Source: Hyphomicrobiales bacterium
GTDB taxonomy: Bacteria; Pseudomonadota; Alphaproteobacteria; Rickettsiales; JACKKO01
Length of the DNA stretch: 64,000 nucleotides
NCBI GenBank assembly: GCA_024236395.1
Contig: JACKKO010000001.1
Location: 620,001-684,000 of the forward strand
Direction: 5' to 3'
This document shows, piece by piece, positions 41,827 to 50,406 of the stretch (the stretch's first letter is position 1; each line of letters opens with the position of its first letter). A program made the translations under genes and the position numbers. The notes under the pieces were generated by a model. The model searched no databases, had not been told where the DNA came from, and saw only the letters and a list, made by a program, of their open reading frames with translations.

Positions 41827-42753
41827 ATGTTTCGGTTACGTTTATTTTCTACCACGTTAATGCTGGCGTTTGTGGTGGCAGCCTGTAGCGGCAAGAGCCT
41901 GAACCCGTTTGCTAAAGACGGAGGCAGTGGTTCTGGTGATACGGTGCTGGTAGAGAAAGACCCTACCGCTGAAGCACTCTATGACGAAGCCATGGAGCTG
42001 ATGGCCGCCAAACGCTACACCAAGGCTGTGGAAAATTTCCAGGAAATCGAACGGCTCTACCCGTATTCCAGTTGGTCTACGCAGGGGCAGGTGATGTCAG
42101 CGTTTTCCTATTATAAGGAAGAAGAATACGAAGATGCGCTGGCAACGATAGATCATTTTCTTCATTTAAATCCAGGTAATAAGAGTGCACCTTACATGTA
42201 TTACCTGAAGGCGCTTTCCTATTATGATCGCATCTCTGATGTGCGTCGGGATCAGGCTATCACGCAGGAGGCGCTGAATGCGCTGAACGAGGTGATTCGC
42301 CGCTATCCGGATACGGAATATGGGCGCGATGCCAAGCTGAAGATTGATCTGGTGCATGACCATTTGGCCGGGAAAGAGATGGAAGTGGGGCGGTTTTACC
42401 TGAAACGCCATAACTATATTGCGGCACAGAACCGTTTCCGTAAGGTCATCGAGAGTTACGAAACCACCACCCACGCGCCGGAAGCGCTCTACCGTATGGT
42501 AGAGGTGTATCTTTCGCTGGGCCTACCAGCGGAAGCGCAGAAATATGCCGCCGTGCTGGGGCATAATTTCCCCTCCAATAAGTGGTATCACGCGGCGTAT
42601 CGCCTGATAAACGAGGGGGAAGCAGCTGACGAAGAGCCTTCCTGGGCATCACGCCTATTGCCAACGTTTGGCAGTGATGAAGTGGAATCCGAAGAAGATA
42701 ACGGGCCGTCGCTGATTGACCGCATGACTGATAATATCGGTGATTTGTTTTAG
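41827..42753 (+). CDS. bamD: Outer-membrane assembly lipoprotein BamD
   Basis: 308 residues. Signal peptide with lipobox (FVVAAC, Cys20), so a lipoprotein. Tetratricopeptide-type repeats follow, ALYDEAMELMAAKRYTKAVENFQEIERLYPYSSWSTQGQVMSAFSYYKEEEYEDALATIDHFLHLNPGNKSAPYMYYLKALSYYDRI, which is the BamD pattern. It bridges BamA and accessory proteins in beta-barrel insertion. The C-terminal ~35 residues are acidic and extend past the usual end. GGGGAAG ribosome site upstream. Confidence 0.95.
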   Translation: MFRLRLFSTTLMLAFVVAACSGKSLNPFAKDGGSGSGDTVLVEKDPTAEALYDEAMELMAAKRYTKAVENFQEIERLYPYSSWSTQGQVMSAFSYYKEEEYEDALATIDHFLHLNPGNKSAPYMYYLKALSYYDRISDVRRDQAITQEALNALNEVIRRYPDTEYGRDAKLKIDLVHDHLAGKEMEVGRFYLKRHNYIAAQNRFRKVIESYETTTHAPEALYRMVEVYLSLGLPAEAQKYAAVLGHNFPSNKWYHAAYRLINEGEAADEEPSWASRLLPTFGSDEVESEEDNGPSLIDRMTDNIGDLF

Positions 42754-42777
42754 GCTCTGTTGACATTTGGATAGCGT

Positions 42778-44445
42778 ATGCTGCAGCAGCTCTCCATACG
42801 GAATATCGTACTGATTGAAGCGCTAGATGTGTCGTTCCGGCCAGGTTTTTGCGTGCTCACGGGGGAGACGGGGGCGGGGAAGTCCATCATTCTGGATGCG
42901 CTGGGGCTGGTGTTGGGATCGCGGGCGGAGTCGCGGTTGCTGCGCGCCGGAACCGAGCAGGGAAGCGTGACGGCGACGTTTGCGATTCAGGATGCGCAGG
43001 GCATTGAGTCTTTGCTTAAGGAATCAGGAATATCCATCGAAAAAGAAATAATAATTCGTAGGGTTTTGTGTGCGGATGGTAAAAGTAAAGCCTTTCTCAA
43101 TGATGCACCCGTCAGCATCGGGCTATTGCAGCGACTGGGCGAAGCGTTGGTGGAAATTCATGGTCAGCAGGATCAGCGCGGGTTGTTGAACCCAGAGGCT
43201 CACCGCCGGGCACTGGATGCGTATGCCGGGCTGCAGCCCACCGTACAGAAAGTGCAGCAGCACTGGCAGGCCTGGCGGGAGATAGTGGCGGCACGTGAGG
43301 CGTTAGAAGCGCAGATTGCAAAGGCTGAAGCGGAGCGGGATTACATCACGCATGTGTGCGCAGAGCTGGATCAGCTGGCTCCGCAGCCCGGTGAAGAGGA
43401 GGCACTGGCCACCCAGCGAGCGCGCCTGATGCAGCGGGAGAAGATTCTGGAAGCGATTCAGAAGGCCACGGAATCTCTGGAGGGGCCAAGCCCGGTTACT
43501 TCCGCGCTGCGGCACGCCGAAACGGCATTGGTGCGTAGTGGTGCACAGGACGAGACATTGTTTGAATCAGCGTTGGCGGCGTTGGATCGCGCCTCTGCCG
43601 AGGTGATGGAAGCGCTGGACGCGCTGGAGCGTGCGGCGAGTGAGCTGATGGGGGATGATGCGCCGCTGGATGCGGTGGAGGAGCGGTTGTTTGCCCTGCG
43701 TGCGGTCGCGCGGAAATATCGCCGTCCGGTGGAGGAACTCCCGGCCTACCGCGAGGAGGTGGCGGCATCACTGGCGACGCTGGATGCCGGGGGCAAAGAG
43801 CTGGCCGCATTGCAGAAGCAGGAAAAAGAGGAGCGGGCAGCCTATCTGGATACCGCCGCACGGTTGACAGAAGGCCGCACCAACGCAGCAAAACGCATGG
43901 AAAAAGCCGTGGAAAAAGAACTGGGGCCGTTGAAAATGGGGGGAAGCAAGGTGCGGGTGGCGATCACGCCGTTACCGGAAACGGCATGGTCCGGGCAGGG
44001 GTGTGAGCAGATGGTGTTTGAAGTGCAAACCAACCCTGGCAGCCTGTTTGGCCCGCTGCATAAAATTGCATCCGGAGGGGAGCTTTCGCGTTTTATGCTG
44101 GCGCTGAAAGTGGCGCTTTCCAGCGTGCGTTCGGCACCGACGCTGATCTTTGATGAAATCGATACCGGAATTGGCGGGGCGGTGGCGGATGCCGTGGGGC
44201 GCAGGTTGGCGGCTCTGGGCAAAGCGTTTCAGGTGATGGCTATTACCCACCAGCCACAGGTCGCCGCGCTGGGCACACAGCATTTGCGGGTGGAAAAACA
44301 CAGCAAGGGGCATACCACTCAAACCCAGCTAACCGAGCTTTCGCCGGAGGCACGGCACGAAGAGCTGGCGCGGATGCTGGCGGGTAGCACGATTACCGAT
44401 GAGGCGCGTGCTGCTGCTGAGAAACTGATGGCAGTGACGGCATGA
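42778..44445 (+). CDS. recN: DNA repair protein RecN
   Basis: SMC-like ATPase in double-strand break repair. 555 residues. LQQLSIRNIVLIEALDVSFRPGFCVLTGETGAGKSIILDALGLVLG has Walker A; IHGQQDQRGLLNPEAHRRALD is a RecN motif. Coiled-coil arms fill residues ~155-370. The C-terminal head has IASGGELSRFMLALK (signature) and LIFDEIDTGIGGAVADAVGRRLAALG (Walker B). Stop overlaps the ligA start (ATGA). Confidence 0.96.
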   Translation: MLQQLSIRNIVLIEALDVSFRPGFCVLTGETGAGKSIILDALGLVLGSRAESRLLRAGTEQGSVTATFAIQDAQGIESLLKESGISIEKEIIIRRVLCADGKSKAFLNDAPVSIGLLQRLGEALVEIHGQQDQRGLLNPEAHRRALDAYAGLQPTVQKVQQHWQAWREIVAAREALEAQIAKAEAERDYITHVCAELDQLAPQPGEEEALATQRARLMQREKILEAIQKATESLEGPSPVTSALRHAETALVRSGAQDETLFESALAALDRASAEVMEALDALERAASELMGDDAPLDAVEERLFALRAVARKYRRPVEELPAYREEVAASLATLDAGGKELAALQKQEKEERAAYLDTAARLTEGRTNAAKRMEKAVEKELGPLKMGGSKVRVAITPLPETAWSGQGCEQMVFEVQTNPGSLFGPLHKIASGGELSRFMLALKVALSSVRSAPTLIFDEIDTGIGGAVADAVGRRLAALGKAFQVMAITHQPQVAALGTQHLRVEKHSKGHTTQTQLTELSPEARHEELARMLAGSTITDEARAAAEKLMAVTA

Positions 44446-46520
44446 CACTGGCGGAGATCGCACCCGAACAGCTCACCGAGGCGCAGGCTACCGAGGAACT
44501 GGCGCGCCTAGCAGCGGAGATCGCGGCGCATGACCAGCGCTATTACCAGGAGGATGCCCCGGTGGTTTCTGATGCGGAATATGATGCGCTGCGCATGCGT
44601 AATGCTGCGATTGAGGCACGTTTCCCGCAGTTGGTGCGGCAGGATAGCCCGTCATTACGGGTGGGGGCGGCTCCTTCGGAGAAATTTGGCAAGGTGAAGC
44701 ACCGTATTCCCATGCTATCGCTGGGGAATGCGTTTTCCGAGGAGGATATCGCCGATTTCCTGCAGCGTATCCGGCGCTTTCTTGGTCTGGCGGAAGATGC
44801 AGAAATCACCCTGCTGTGCGAGCCAAAGATTGACGGGCTTTCCTTTTCCGCGCGTTATGAAAAGGGCAAGCTGGTGCAGGGTGCGACGCGCGGTGACGGA
44901 GAAACCGGGGAGGATATCACGGAAAATCTGCGTACCGTGCTGCCTGGCGTACTGAAAGGCACTCCGCCAGACGTGCTGGAAGTACGAGGTGAGGTGTATA
45001 TGTCGCATGCCGATTTTGCTGCACTGAATGCACAGCGTGAAGCCGCCGGGGAGGCGTTGTTCGCCAACCCACGCAATGCGGCGGCAGGGAGCTTGCGGCA
45101 GCTCGATCCGGCGATCACGGCGTCGCGGAAGCTGCAATATTTCGTCTATGGCTGGGGGGAAATCAGCAGCGAACTGGCAGAGACGCAAAGCGGATGCATC
45201 GCGGCGCTCGGAGCATATGGGCTGGTGACCAATCCGCTGGTGCAGTCCTGCAGTGATCTGGAAACATTGCTTGCTTACTATGCGCGTATTTATGCAAAAC
45301 GGCCGGAGCTACCCTACGATATTGACGGGCTGGTCTATAAGGTGGACCGGCTGGACTGGCAGAAGCGACTGGGCTTTGTGGCGCGTGCCCCGCGCTGGGC
45401 GATCGCGCATAAATTCCCGGCGGAGCAAGCGAAGACCGTGCTGGAGGATATCCTGATCCAGGTGGGGCGCACCGGGGCGCTTACGCCGGTGGCGGTGCTG
45501 CGGCCGGTGACAGTGGGGGGCGTGGTGGTCAGCCGGGCAACCCTGCATAACGAAGATGAAATCCGGCGTAAAGATATTCGCATCGGGGATACGGTGACGA
45601 TCCAGCGCGCGGGGGATGTGATCCCGCAGGTGGTGGCGGTGGATATGGCGCTGCGCCCAGATGACAGCCAACCTTATACGTTTCCGGAAACCTGCCCGGC
45701 CTGCGGTAGCCATGCCGTGCGTGAGGAAGGGGAGGCAGTGCGGCGCTGTACCGGCGGGCTGATCTGCCCGGCGCAGGCGGTGGAGCGGCTGAAGCATTTT
45801 GTAGCACGCGGTGCGTTTGATATTGAGGGCTTGGGCAAAAAGCAGGTGGAGCTGTTCTGGCAGAAGGGGCTATTGCACAACCCGGTGGATATTTTCCGCA
45901 TGGAAGCCCGGCAGCCGGAATGGGAAACGCCGTTGAACGCATGGGAAGGGTGGGGTAAAAAATCCGCTGGCAACCTCTTTGCAGCGATTGCGGCGCGCAG
46001 GAGTATGAGCTTAGAGCGGTTTATTTATGCGCTGGGGATTCGCCATGTGGGGGAAACCACCGCCAAGATGCTGGCCCGGCATTATGGTTCGTATCATACG
46101 TTTGAAGCCGCGATGCGCGCCGCAGAGGGCGAAGCCGGCGAGGCATGGGAAGGCTTGCTGGCGATTGATGGTATTGGCCCGGCGGCCGCGCAGGAGCTGG
46201 TGGCGTTCTATGCGGAACCGCATAATCGTGATTTGCTGGCGAAGCTCACACAGGAAGTACAGGTGCAGGATGCCGTGGCTCCGGTGGCCAGCTCGCCGCT
46301 TTCCGGTAAGAGCGTGGTCTTCACCGGAACACTGGAACACATGACCCGCAGCGAGGCCAAGGCACGCGCGGAATCATTAGGGATGAAAGTGGTTGGATCG
46401 GTCTCCGCGAAGACAGATTACGTGGTGGCCGGGGCGGAAGCCGGATCCAAACTGAAGAAGGCGGAAGCGCTGGGCGTAAAGGTGCTGAGTGAATCGGAAT
46501 GGGTGGCACTCAGCCAGTGA
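44442..46520 (+). CDS. ligA: NAD-dependent DNA ligase
   Basis: Seals nicks during replication and repair. 692 residues. Adenylation Lys129 in CEPKIDGLSFSARYEKG. OB fold with GVVVSRATLHNEDEI and RAGDVIPQV. Zinc finger CPACGSHAVREEGEAVRRCTGGLICPAQ. HhH region (IYALGIRHVGETTAKMLARHYGS). C-terminal BRCT domain from about 610 (LSGKSVVFTGTLEHMTRSEAK). Coupled to recN by an ATGA overlap. Confidence 0.97.
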   Translation: MTLAEIAPEQLTEAQATEELARLAAEIAAHDQRYYQEDAPVVSDAEYDALRMRNAAIEARFPQLVRQDSPSLRVGAAPSEKFGKVKHRIPMLSLGNAFSEEDIADFLQRIRRFLGLAEDAEITLLCEPKIDGLSFSARYEKGKLVQGATRGDGETGEDITENLRTVLPGVLKGTPPDVLEVRGEVYMSHADFAALNAQREAAGEALFANPRNAAAGSLRQLDPAITASRKLQYFVYGWGEISSELAETQSGCIAALGAYGLVTNPLVQSCSDLETLLAYYARIYAKRPELPYDIDGLVYKVDRLDWQKRLGFVARAPRWAIAHKFPAEQAKTVLEDILIQVGRTGALTPVAVLRPVTVGGVVVSRATLHNEDEIRRKDIRIGDTVTIQRAGDVIPQVVAVDMALRPDDSQPYTFPETCPACGSHAVREEGEAVRRCTGGLICPAQAVERLKHFVARGAFDIEGLGKKQVELFWQKGLLHNPVDIFRMEARQPEWETPLNAWEGWGKKSAGNLFAAIAARRSMSLERFIYALGIRHVGETTAKMLARHYGSYHTFEAAMRAAEGEAGEAWEGLLAIDGIGPAAAQELVAFYAEPHNRDLLAKLTQEVQVQDAVAPVASSPLSGKSVVFTGTLEHMTRSEAKARAESLGMKVVGSVSAKTDYVVAGAEAGSKLKKAEALGVKVLSESEWVALSQ

Positions 46521-46551
46521 CGTGCCCTCTGAAATCGCGTATGATACGACC

Positions 46552-48306
46552 ATGAATCCATTGCAACGATTCCGGGAATTTCTGAAGCAGCACGGTCTGG
46601 AAGGGATGATTGTGCCTTCCACCGACCCGTTTATGGGCGAGTATGTACCGGAATGCTGGCAGCGTTTGCGCTGGCTCAGCGGGTTTGATGGTTCGGCTGG
46701 GCTGGCAGTGGTACTGCGGGAACGTGCCGGGTTTTTTACCGACGGACGTTATACGCTGCAGGCGCGGGAACAGACATTTCGCGGCTACGAAGTGCATAAC
46801 AGTGCTGAACGGAAACCGGCTGACTGGCTGAAGCAATACGCTGCTGCCGCCAGCAAGATTGCCTATGATCCCGCGCTCTTTACCGAACGCTCGCTGGCAC
46901 CGTTCCAAAAAGCTGCAGAAGCCGCAGGGCTGACCCTGATCCCACTGGAGGAAAACCCAGTGGATACGCTTTGGCAGGAACGTCCTGCTCCGCCAACCAG
47001 CCCGGCACGGCCGCATTATATGCGTTTTGCCGGGGAAGAAAGCGCGTCAAAACGCACGCGTATTGCAGAAAAACTGCGTGAACGGAAGTGCGAAGCAGCA
47101 TTGCTGACCGCACCGGATTCCGTGTGTTGGCTGTTGAATATCCGCGGGAATGACGTGCCGCACACGCCCTTACTGCTGGCGCGGGTATTACTGGTGGTGG
47201 ATGGCACGGTGGTCTTGTTTCTGGAAGATGAGCGAGTAGATGCCGATGTGCGGGCGCATCTGGGCGATGGAGTGACGATTCTGCCCCCGGAGGTTTTGTC
47301 AGAAGCGCTGGCGGAACTGGCCGGGAAGCAGGTGCTGGTGGATACGGCAACGGTTAGTATGCAGCATTTGCGCTGGCTGGAGGACGCCGGGGTGAAGACT
47401 TTCCGGGCAGAAGACCCGTGCCAGTTGGATAAAGCCTGTAAAAACAAGGTGGAGCAAGAAGGAATGCACGCCGCCCATGTACGTGACGGAGTGGCGCTGG
47501 TTAAATTTCTCCACTGGTTGGAAGGGGCGATCCCAACCGGGGAAGTGACCGAGATGAATGCTGCCGAGCGTCTGCGCGCCTTCCGGGCGGAAGCGGAGCA
47601 TTTCCAGGATACGAGCTTTGAGACCATTTCCGGATTTAAGGCGCATGGTGCCATCGTGCATTACCGCGCCACGCCGGATAGTGATGTGCCAATTCAACCA
47701 GATGGTTTGTATCTGCTGGATTCCGGTGGCCAATACCGGGATGGGACGACGGATGTCACCCGTACCCTGGCGGTTGGTACCCCCACGGCAGAGCAAAAAC
47801 ACCATTATACGCTGGTGCTGAAAGGGCATATTGCACTGGCCAGCGCCGTTTTTCCGGAAGAAACGCCCGGATCGGCACTGGATGCGCTGGCCCGGAACCC
47901 TTTATGGGCAGAAGGGCTGGATTATGACCACGGAACCGGCCATGGCGTGGGTAGTTATCTTAGCGTACATGAAGGGCCGCAGCGGATCAGTAAGCACCCA
48001 AATACAGTGGCATTGCAACCGGGGATGGTGCTTTCCAACGAGCCAGGCTACTACCGCGAAGGGCAGTATGGGATTCGGATCGAAAATTTGGTCATTGTCA
48101 GGCAATCTGCTGATAAAAAAAGGTTTTTATGTTTTGATACACTGACTTGCGTGCCGCTGGATCGGGCGTTGATTGAAGTTTCCATGCTAACGACGGCGGA
48201 GCGGGAATGGGTCAATCGTTACCATGTGCACGTCCGTCAGGCGCTTTCTTCCTACCTTTCACCGGAAATTGCCCGTTGGCTGGGGGCCCGAACCGCCACG
48301 ATTTAG
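46552..48306 (+). CDS. Xaa-Pro aminopeptidase (M24B)
   Basis: 584 residues from the ATG at 46552; a longer frame from 46489 overlaps ligA. MNPLQRFREFLKQHGLEGMIVPSTDPFMGEYVP opens the creatinase-N domains (two, to about 300). The pita-bread catalytic domain has the metal ligands in LLDSGGQYRDGTTDVTRTLAVG, HGTGHGVGSYLSVHEGP and NEPGYYREGQYGIRIENL. A C-terminal M24 extension ends YLSPEIARWLGA. Cleaves N-terminal residues before Pro; cytosolic. Confidence 0.94.
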   Translation: MNPLQRFREFLKQHGLEGMIVPSTDPFMGEYVPECWQRLRWLSGFDGSAGLAVVLRERAGFFTDGRYTLQAREQTFRGYEVHNSAERKPADWLKQYAAAASKIAYDPALFTERSLAPFQKAAEAAGLTLIPLEENPVDTLWQERPAPPTSPARPHYMRFAGEESASKRTRIAEKLRERKCEAALLTAPDSVCWLLNIRGNDVPHTPLLLARVLLVVDGTVVLFLEDERVDADVRAHLGDGVTILPPEVLSEALAELAGKQVLVDTATVSMQHLRWLEDAGVKTFRAEDPCQLDKACKNKVEQEGMHAAHVRDGVALVKFLHWLEGAIPTGEVTEMNAAERLRAFRAEAEHFQDTSFETISGFKAHGAIVHYRATPDSDVPIQPDGLYLLDSGGQYRDGTTDVTRTLAVGTPTAEQKHHYTLVLKGHIALASAVFPEETPGSALDALARNPLWAEGLDYDHGTGHGVGSYLSVHEGPQRISKHPNTVALQPGMVLSNEPGYYREGQYGIRIENLVIVRQSADKKRFLCFDTLTCVPLDRALIEVSMLTTAEREWVNRYHVHVRQALSSYLSPEIARWLGARTATI

Positions 48307-48355
48307 CGCCAAAATCCGGGTTTATTCCAGGCAGCCGGTTTCACGCATAAAGCGA

Positions 48356-48383
48356 TTGACAATAGGGCGTAATTGCCTATATT
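48356..48383 (+). promoter_or_regulatory. Sigma-70-type promoter for rplU-rpmA
   Basis: TTGACA at 48356-48361 and TATATT at 48378-48383, with a 16-base spacer, just before rplU. Confidence 0.65.
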
Positions 48384-48411
48384 GGGCGTCCTTCCACATA
48401 AGGGTATGGAA

Positions 48412-48909
48412 ATGTTTGCGATATTTAAAACAGGCGGAAAACAGTACAAAGTGCAAAAAGACGGCGTACTGAAAATCGAGAAAATTGCCGGAAATGCAGG
48501 CGATGTCGTGGTATTTGATGAGGTGATCCTCACGGCCGATGATAAAGGCAAAGCCACGGTGGGTGCGCCACTGGTGAAAGATGTAAAAGTCTCGGCAGAG
48601 ATTCTGGGTCAGGATAAAGATGATAAAGTGCTGGTGTTTAAGAAAAAACGCCGTCATAACTATCGTCGTAAGCGTGGCCATCGTCAGCAGGTGACTTGGG
48701 TAAAAGTGCAGGAAATTGGCACAGGGCTGACGGCAAAAGCGGGTACTGGTGCGAAAGCTGCCCCGAAAAAGGCTGCTGCCGAAGCCAAAGAAACGGCCAA
48801 AGAAGCAAAAGCCAGCGCCAAGCCAGCCGCTGCCAAAAAGGCCGATAAGCCTGCGGCCAAGAAACCGGCAGCTAAAAAAACACCGGCCAAGAAAACCGAT
48901 AAGGAGTAA
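48412..48909 (+). CDS. rplU: 50S ribosomal protein L21 with long Ala/Lys-rich tail
   Basis: 165 residues. MFAIFKTGGKQYKVQKDGVLKIEKI is the L21 opening, and KKKRRHNYRRKRGHRQQVTWVKVQEI the conserved core end, near residue 102. The remaining ~60 residues are almost wholly Ala and Lys with Glu (KKAAAEAKETAKEAKASAKP-type), an extension typical of many alphaproteobacteria. The start at 48412 has AAGGGT at proper distance; an ATG at 48406 is too close to it. Confidence 0.95.
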   Translation: MFAIFKTGGKQYKVQKDGVLKIEKIAGNAGDVVVFDEVILTADDKGKATVGAPLVKDVKVSAEILGQDKDDKVLVFKKKRRHNYRRKRGHRQQVTWVKVQEIGTGLTAKAGTGAKAAPKKAAAEAKETAKEAKASAKPAAAKKADKPAAKKPAAKKTPAKKTDKE

Positions 48910-48912
48910 GCC

Positions 48913-49170
48913 ATGGCACATAAAAAAGCAGGTGGTAGTTCACGGAACGGTCGCGATTCTGCGGGACGTCGGCTTGGTGTGAAGAAATTCGGTGGTGAAC
49001 TGGTCATTCCGGGGAATATCATCGTGCGTCAGCGTGGCACAAAGTACCATCCGGGGACGGGCGTCGGCATTGGCAAAGATCATACGATCTTTGCAAAAGT
49101 GGCCGGGAATGTGGTCTTCCGCCGCCGTGCGAAGGATCGTATGTTTGTTTCTGTAGAGGCAAACGCCTAG
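48913..49170 (+). CDS. rpmA: 50S ribosomal protein L27
   Basis: 85 residues. AHKKAGGSSRNGRDSAGRRLGVKKFGGELVIPGNIIVRQRGTKYHPG is the conserved L27 sequence. It follows rplU after a 3-base gap. Sits at the peptidyl-transferase side of the large subunit. A strong terminator follows. Confidence 0.97.
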   Translation: MAHKKAGGSSRNGRDSAGRRLGVKKFGGELVIPGNIIVRQRGTKYHPGTGVGIGKDHTIFAKVAGNVVFRRRAKDRMFVSVEANA

Positions 49171-49190
49171 TCTTACCAGACAAGGCACAT

Positions 49191-49220
49191 AAAAAAGGGC
49201 ACCAAACGGTGCCCTTTTTT
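49191..49220 (+). terminator. Rho-independent terminator after rpmA
   Basis: Stem AAAAAAGGGCACC (49191-49203), loop AAAC, stem GGTGCCCTTTTTT (49208-49220). Ends the rplU-rpmA transcript. Confidence 0.92.
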
Positions 49221-49280
49221 GTTGGTGCGGAGGCAATACTAGCTGAAATAGGGCGGCCTTTCTGGTATCACTCCATGCGT

Positions 49281-49357
49281 GGTCCCGTAGCTCAGCAGGA
49301 TAGAGCGACAGATTCCTAATCTGTAGGTCGTGGGTTCGAATCCCGCCGGGATCACCA
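49281..49357 (+). tRNA. tRNA-Arg (CCT)
   Basis: Acceptor stem GGTCCCG (49281-49287) pairs with CGGGATC (49347-49353), with one G-T pair. Anticodon stem ACAGA/TCTGT, loop TTCCTAA gives CCT. T arm TGGGTTCGAATCCCG. CCA is encoded at 49355-49357. A foreign-looking block follows it. Confidence 0.95.
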
Positions 49358-49378
49358 TTTTAGGGCATGAATAGCTTC

Positions 49379-50182
49379 TTAGTTCACATTTAGTCCATGT
49401 ATACGTGAGCCGAGCTTTTCTTTATACAGACACTCTATTTTTATCACCTCACGGGCGGTAATGTTGCTGGGTAAGGTTTGCAGGATGGAGTAACGGAAGT
49501 GCCGCTGATATTCCGGATCGCTATCCAGCAGGCGGGTAAGCTCACGATTTCCGCCCGTGCGGGTGCGGGCATACTCACTCCACCGTTGCCAGATGCCCCC
49601 ATCCCCATAAGCCGAACCGATATATTGCTGTCCTGTATGTGTATCCAATATCAGGTAGATGCCATTGACGGAAGACAGGTGGTATTTCCAGTCATGATTG
49701 GCCTCCGGGTTTTCCATCAGTCTTTTCAGTTCCCCGTAATCCAATACAAATTCCAGTAATCCAGGAAAACTGCCAAGATAACCTTGCGGTAATACTTCTA
49801 CCACTTCTTTTTTCTGTGTATACCATTGGTGCCATGCCAGCGCCGCATCACCCCAATTAATCACCACTCTGTTTTCAAGGTCCGAGAACTCCGGCACATG
49901 CGATAGGTCGTAGTAATATTTGCCGCTGTGTTGTGTTACGCCATCCACGCTAAATACCCCAAAAAGTATGGAGCGTTTACGCTCACCGCCTATAAAAGAC
50001 ACGATGTAATCGCACCCCTTGAATACGTTTTTGGCTTGCTCGCGCTGGTACGCCAGTATGCCTTGCCTGTTACGTAAAAGCTCTCGGTATTCTGCACGGC
50101 TATCTTTATGCCTTACCAGCTTTACCTTTGTATTCTGAAGCTTGTTGCTCCGTAGGCTAAAAATCTCCTGTAATGTGATCAT
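49379..50182 (-). CDS. GIY-YIG nuclease-domain protein
   Basis: 267 residues. The C-terminal ~90 residues are a GIY-YIG domain: NGIYLILDTHTGQQYIGSAYGDGGIWQRWSEYARTRTGGN, with the Arg in IWQRW and Glu later in KIECLYKEKLGSRIHGLN. The N-terminal ~165 residues are not recognised and look alpha/beta (CDYIVSFIGGERKRSILFGVFSVDGV). Its stop is 21 bases from the tRNA-Arg 3' end. Such proteins often occur as lone accessory genes or in defence islands; nothing beside it settles its role. The 225 bases beyond its start, to cusA, hold no clear feature. Confidence 0.8.
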   Translation of the reverse strand: MITLQEIFSLRSNKLQNTKVKLVRHKDSRAEYRELLRNRQGILAYQREQAKNVFKGCDYIVSFIGGERKRSILFGVFSVDGVTQHSGKYYYDLSHVPEFSDLENRVVINWGDAALAWHQWYTQKKEVVEVLPQGYLGSFPGLLEFVLDYGELKRLMENPEANHDWKYHLSSVNGIYLILDTHTGQQYIGSAYGDGGIWQRWSEYARTRTGGNRELTRLLDSDPEYQRHFRYSILQTLPSNITAREVIKIECLYKEKLGSRIHGLNVN

Positions 50183-50406
50183 ATCCTACCCTTCTTACGC
50201 GTATACAAAATGGTGACTAAGTCTGAAGTGTGCCGTCAAGCTCTGCTCCAAGGATACGTTCGGGAGAAAAATAATGTCAACTGAATAGCAGTGGGGATAT
50301 CAGGTTGCGAACGAGTCTTTTCTAGTCCGCCCTAGCCATGCGGCCAATGACGGTAAAATATTTTCGTGGGATAACCCGCCTGCTACCGGCCGTCCCGGTG
50401 AGTCAG

